Shown here in pieces: positions 6,634-8,759 of a stretch of DNA of 8,759 nt. Each line of letters starts with the position of its first letter. Positions within the stretch are counted from its first letter, which is position 1. A program made the position numbers and the translations under genes. The stretch covers positions 239 through 8,997 of the forward strand of contig MGQT01000027.1 of assembly GCA_001797935.1 (NCBI GenBank), read 5' to 3'. The stretch comes from Deltaproteobacteria bacterium RBG_16_54_18 (lineage in GTDB: Bacteria; Desulfobacterota; B13-G15; RBG-16-54-18). The notes below the pieces were generated by a model. The model had not been told where the DNA came from and did not search any database. It saw only the letters and a list, made by a program, of their open reading frames with translations.

Positions 6634-6681
6634 GCACTGTTCTCCCTTATGGATTACACTCGTGTCCTCGTGAGGCACTAG

Positions 6682-6710
6682 AAAATATACCCTCAGCACC
6701 CTTTTGTCAA
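6682..6710 (-). promoter_or_regulatory. Sigma-70-like promoter of fabH
   Basis: Leftward TTGACA (6705-6710), 17 bp, then TATTTT (6682-6687); TATATT (6684-6689) at 15 bp is an alternative. It lies inside the open frame upstream of the chosen fabH start, which supports starting the gene at 6633 rather than further out. Confidence 0.55.
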
Positions 6711-6740
6711 TGGGAACGCGCGGGGAAGACCGGCAGGGCC

Positions 6741-6770
6741 TTGACAGGTGGCGGGGGAAAAGTGTATACA
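6741..6770 (+). promoter_or_regulatory. Sigma-70-like promoter of the HNH gene
   Basis: TTGACA (6741-6746), an 18-bp G-rich spacer and TATACA (6765-6770). The transcript would begin near 6777, about 25 bases before the chosen ATG at 6801. It is back to back with the fabH promoter, the two -35 boxes being 30 bases apart. Confidence 0.5.
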
Positions 6771-6800
6771 TTAATGCACGCTTGCGATGAGGCAAAAGCT

Positions 6801-7325
6801 ATGGAGCACGCCCTCTTATTAAACGCGACCTATGAACCTCTGCGCGTGGTGTCGTGGAAAAAGGCCATTACCCTGGTCACCCTGGGCAAGGTGGAGGTCA
6901 TCGAGGAATACGACCGCGAGGTGCGCAGCATATCCTTTACGATCAGGGTGCCCTCCATTATCCGGCTCATCCGGTATATACGCAAACGCAAGAGCGGCGT
7001 GAAATTTTCCCGTCAGAACATCTACGCCCGGGACAAAAATCAATGTCAATATTGCGGGCGGAAACTCTCCAGCGAGGAGTTGACCTATGACCATGTGATC
7101 CCCCGCTCCCTGGGGGGGAGGACGGAATGGACTAATATCGTCACCTGCTGCATGGAGTGTAACCGCAAGAAGGGGGGGAAGACCCCGCACGGAGCGGAGA
7201 TGAAGCTCATGCGCGAGCCTCACAAGCCGGAATGGCTCCCTATCTTGCGGATTACCATCAACGTCAAGCAGGCCCCCGAATCATGGTTCGATTACCTCTA
7301 CTGGAATGTCGAACTCGAGACATAG
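6801..7325 (+). CDS. HNH endonuclease family protein
   Basis: A small (174-residue) protein of the widespread bacterial HNH nuclease group; the cellular role of this subgroup is not established. The N-terminal half begins ALLLNATYEPLRVVSWKKA, the conserved opening of the group, followed by a basic stretch (RYIRKRKSG, 58-66). The HNH zinc module is complete: CQYC (Cys82, Cys85), the catalytic DH (Asp97, His98) in TYDHVIPRSLGG, Asn112, CMEC (Cys117, Cys120) and Asn121. The ATG at 6801 has GAGG eight bases upstream and matches the family start; an in-frame ATG at 6774 overlaps the -10 region and lacks a ribosome site. Two runs of seven G (7112-7118 and 7172-7178) encode the Gly-Gly pairs around the catalytic motif. 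It is flanked by its own promoter and a strong hairpin, so it is probably monocistronic. Confidence 0.87.
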   Translation: MEHALLLNATYEPLRVVSWKKAITLVTLGKVEVIEEYDREVRSISFTIRVPSIIRLIRYIRKRKSGVKFSRQNIYARDKNQCQYCGRKLSSEELTYDHVIPRSLGGRTEWTNIVTCCMECNRKKGGKTPHGAEMKLMREPHKPEWLPILRITINVKQAPESWFDYLYWNVELET

Positions 7326-7357
7326 ACCGTGGTAACACGATCCCACGAGATACGATG

Positions 7358-7388
7358 ATAGGCAGGCCCCGGGCCTGCCTATTCTTTC
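7358..7388 (+). terminator. Intrinsic-type terminator after the HNH gene
   Basis: Twelve-base perfect arms (ATAGGCAGGCCC at 7358-7369 and its complement at 7371-7382) around a single base, so the real loop is formed by opening the inner pairs. It is followed by TCTTTC, a weak T tract. It lies 32 bases after the HNH stop and separates that gene from nadA. Confidence 0.7.
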
Positions 7389-7443
7389 ATGGATAGAGCA
7401 TAGATAGCGTTCTCTCTTTCGGCTGCTCAAGACAGCAGGTGAA

Positions 7444-7449
7444 TATAAT
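7444..7449 (+). promoter_or_regulatory. Possible -10 element of nadA
   Basis: A perfect TATAAT lies 35 bases before the nadA ATG, but no good -35 box is found 16-18 bp upstream; a short inverted repeat CTGCT-N6-AGCAG (7423-7438) occupies that position. The promoter may need an activator, or the match may be chance. Confidence 0.3.
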
Positions 7450-7484
7450 TGATCTTTGTCACCGGGAGGATGGGGTGATGAGAC

Positions 7485-8402
7485 ATGCCAAGGGATACTG
7501 AGGCGTTACCAGAAAAGATACGGGCATTAAAAAAAGAGAAAAATGCCCTCATCGTTGCACACAATTACCAGATAGACGCCGTGCAGGAGATTGCCGACGT
7601 CGTCGGGGATTCCTTCGCCCTCAGCAAATACTGCGCGACCGCTTCCCAGGATATCATCGTATTCTGCGGCGTCCATTTTATGGCGGAAAGCGCAAAAATT
7701 TTATCACCCCGGAAGACGGTTTTGCTCCCCGAGCGCACTGCCGGCTGTCCCATGGCCGACATGGTCACAGCCGCAGACGTGCAGGAACTCAAGCGCCGGC
7801 ATCCGCGTGCCGCAGTGGTCTGCTATATCAACACCTCCGCGGCGGTAAAGGCCGAGTGCGATATCTGCTGTACGTCTTCCAATGCGGTCAAGGTCATCCA
7901 ATCATTGAAGGAAGAAGAGATCATCTTCGTCCCCGATAAAAACCTGGGGAGCTATATCGCGGCACAGGTCCCGGAAAAAAAGATGATCATCTGGGAGGGG
8001 TTCTGCGTGACCCATCACCGGGTCACGGTGGAAGAGGTCATTCGAGTGCGGGAGGCACACCCCGATGCCCTGGTCCTCGTGCACCCGGAGTGCCGACCGG
8101 AAGTGGTTGCACTCGCCGATTTCGTGGGAAGCACGAAGCAAATTATAGATTTCGCGACGGCCTCCGCAGAGAAAAAATTTATCATCGGCACCGAAATGGG
8201 GGTACTCTACCGATTGAAAAAGGATAATCCGGAAAAGACCTTTTATCTGCTGTCGCCGGGGCTTATCTGCCCGAACATGAAGAAGACGACGCTGAAGAGC
8301 GTTTATAACGCCCTGACGCAGATGCAGTATCCTATCGAGGTTGCAGAAGAAATCCTCATCAAGGCGCGGTCGGCCCTGGAACGGATGCTGCAGGTTACCT
8401 AA
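7485..8402 (+). CDS. nadA: Quinolinate synthase A
   Basis: Cytoplasmic [4Fe-4S] enzyme of de novo NAD synthesis; it condenses iminoaspartate with dihydroxyacetone phosphate to quinolinate. At 305 residues it is the usual size. The three cluster cysteines are in AGCPMAD (Cys88), EGFCVTHH (Cys174) and LICPNMK (Cys262). Substrate-site motifs are AHNYQ (25-29), CYINTSAAVKAECD (113-126), CCTSSNA (128-134), PDKNLG (150-155) and HPEC (200-203). An in-frame TGA at 7479-7481 makes ATG 7485 the only sensible start. The strong GGGAGG (7464-7469) is 15 bases away, too far for ordinary use; GGTGATGAG nearer the start is a weak site. Its partner genes nadB and nadC are not in the window. Confidence 0.96.
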   Translation: MPRDTEALPEKIRALKKEKNALIVAHNYQIDAVQEIADVVGDSFALSKYCATASQDIIVFCGVHFMAESAKILSPRKTVLLPERTAGCPMADMVTAADVQELKRRHPRAAVVCYINTSAAVKAECDICCTSSNAVKVIQSLKEEEIIFVPDKNLGSYIAAQVPEKKMIIWEGFCVTHHRVTVEEVIRVREAHPDALVLVHPECRPEVVALADFVGSTKQIIDFATASAEKKFIIGTEMGVLYRLKKDNPEKTFYLLSPGLICPNMKKTTLKSVYNALTQMQYPIEVAEEILIKARSALERMLQVT

Positions 8403-8440
8403 TGGCCGTGCTGTTTGTTATCGGGGTTTTGCGACGATGA
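8402..8440 (+). other. 12-codon relay ORF between nadA and the nuclease gene
   Basis: ATG at 8402-8404 shares a base with the nadA TAA (TAATG), and its TGA at 8438-8440 overlaps the next gene's ATG (ATGA). The peptide would be MAVLFVIGVLRR. The downstream gene has only a poor ribosome site, so terminating ribosomes could be handed on through this ORF. The overlaps are seen directly; translation is inferred and could be chance. Confidence 0.3.
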
Positions 8441-8759
8441 AGATCCTCCATACGGCGGATATCCATCTTACGGCATACGGCGATGAGCGGTGGCAGGCCC
8501 TCGAAGGACTCATTGCCCTGGGCAAGGAGAAAAAGATCGCTCTCTTCGTGATCAGCGGCGACCTCTTCGACCGGGGGATCAATGCCGAAGAGCTGCGACC
8601 CTCCCTGCGGGCGCTCTTTTCCGATACCGGGTTTAAGATCTGCCTTATTCCGGGAAACCATGACAGCGACGCGTATGCCGGGGGGATGTATTTCGGTGAA
8701 GATACCCGTATCATTATCGACATGCAAAAGCCTTTTGTCTATAACGATGTCATGGTTTG
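8437..8759 (+). CDS. SbcD/Mre11-like metallophosphoesterase, DNA repair exonuclease (5' part)
   Basis: N-terminal 107 residues of a calcineurin-like phosphoesterase of the SbcD/Mre11 type, enzymes that process DNA ends and hairpins with an SbcC/Rad50-like ATPase. The visible metal-site motifs are in family order: ADIHL (Asp8, His10), SGDLFDRG (Asp42) and PGNHDSD (Asn74, His75). The later histidine motifs, the capping domain and any sbcC partner lie beyond the right edge. The start at 8437 gives the standard MKILHTADIHL opening. The site upstream (CGGGG, ten bases away) is a poor Shine-Dalgarno. It follows nadA by 34 bases with no terminator and is probably co-transcribed. A YhaO-like member cannot be excluded from this fragment. 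Confidence 0.88.
   Translation, partial: MKILHTADIHLTAYGDERWQALEGLIALGKEKKIALFVISGDLFDRGINAEELRPSLRALFSDTGFKICLIPGNHDSDAYAGGMYFGEDTRIIIDMQKPFVYNDVMV

Noticed and set aside
5869..6681. Rightward open frame (270 codons) over fabH
   Set aside because: Antisense to an intact fabH with all catalytic residues; no ribosome site or family features.
6634..6795. N-terminal extension of fabH to 6795
   Set aside because: The added 54 residues do not resemble FabH, and the extension contains the fabH promoter and part of the divergent HNH promoter.
1..8759. CRISPR arrays, tRNA genes, insertion sequences, attachment sites
   Set aside because: No regularly spaced repeats, cloverleaf-like segments, transposase or integrase frames, or terminal repeats were seen on either strand.

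Overview
The window looks like the chromosome of a Gram-negative anaerobe, possibly of the Desulfobacterota (former Deltaproteobacteria). This rests on overall protein character only: a TRAP uptake system beside an acyl-CoA ligase and a FadR-type regulator, and a substrate-binding protein of a type I associate with that group. The placement is an inference and has not been tested by any search. No tRNA, rRNA, CRISPR array, insertion sequence or phage gene is visible.

Left half (1-4391, leftward): four genes read in the same direction, in the order acyl-CoA ligase, dctP (periplasmic binding protein), dctQ (small permease subunit), dctM (large permease subunit, cut by the window edge). The dctQ stop and the dctM start overlap (ATGA). 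A long hairpin separates dctP from dctQ. Together they look like an operon that binds an organic acid in the periplasm, imports it with an ion gradient and activates it as a CoA thioester. The substrate cannot be read from the sequence.

Centre (4392-5538): a 430-base AT-rich gap holds the leftward ligase promoter and the rightward promoter of a divergent GntR/FadR-family regulator (FCD type). A 21-bp inverted repeat, TTGGTAT-N7-ATACCAA, lies exactly over the ligase -10 region and is the best candidate operator. The simplest model is a regulator that represses the ligase-TRAP operon until an acid or its CoA ester is present. The same gap also holds a weakly supported 45-codon ORF and a leftward terminator-like hairpin.

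Right half (5647-8759): a stand-alone leftward fabH (beta-ketoacyl-ACP synthase III) with an intact Cys-His-Asn triad but a changed acyl-gate residue; a divergent small HNH-endonuclease gene with its own promoter and a strong hairpin after it; nadA (quinolinate synthase, with its three [4Fe-4S] cysteines); and the 5' part of an SbcD/Mre11-like nuclease gene. A 12-codon ORF bridges nadA and the nuclease gene with overlapping stop/start codons at both ends. These are mostly housekeeping-type genes and I see no functional link to the transport operon.

Overall this is mostly an ordinary region. I found no clear new system. The most useful leads are the operator/regulator pairing, the nine-base G tract in the ligase, the dctP-dctQ hairpin, the nadA-nuclease relay ORF and the small intergenic ORF.
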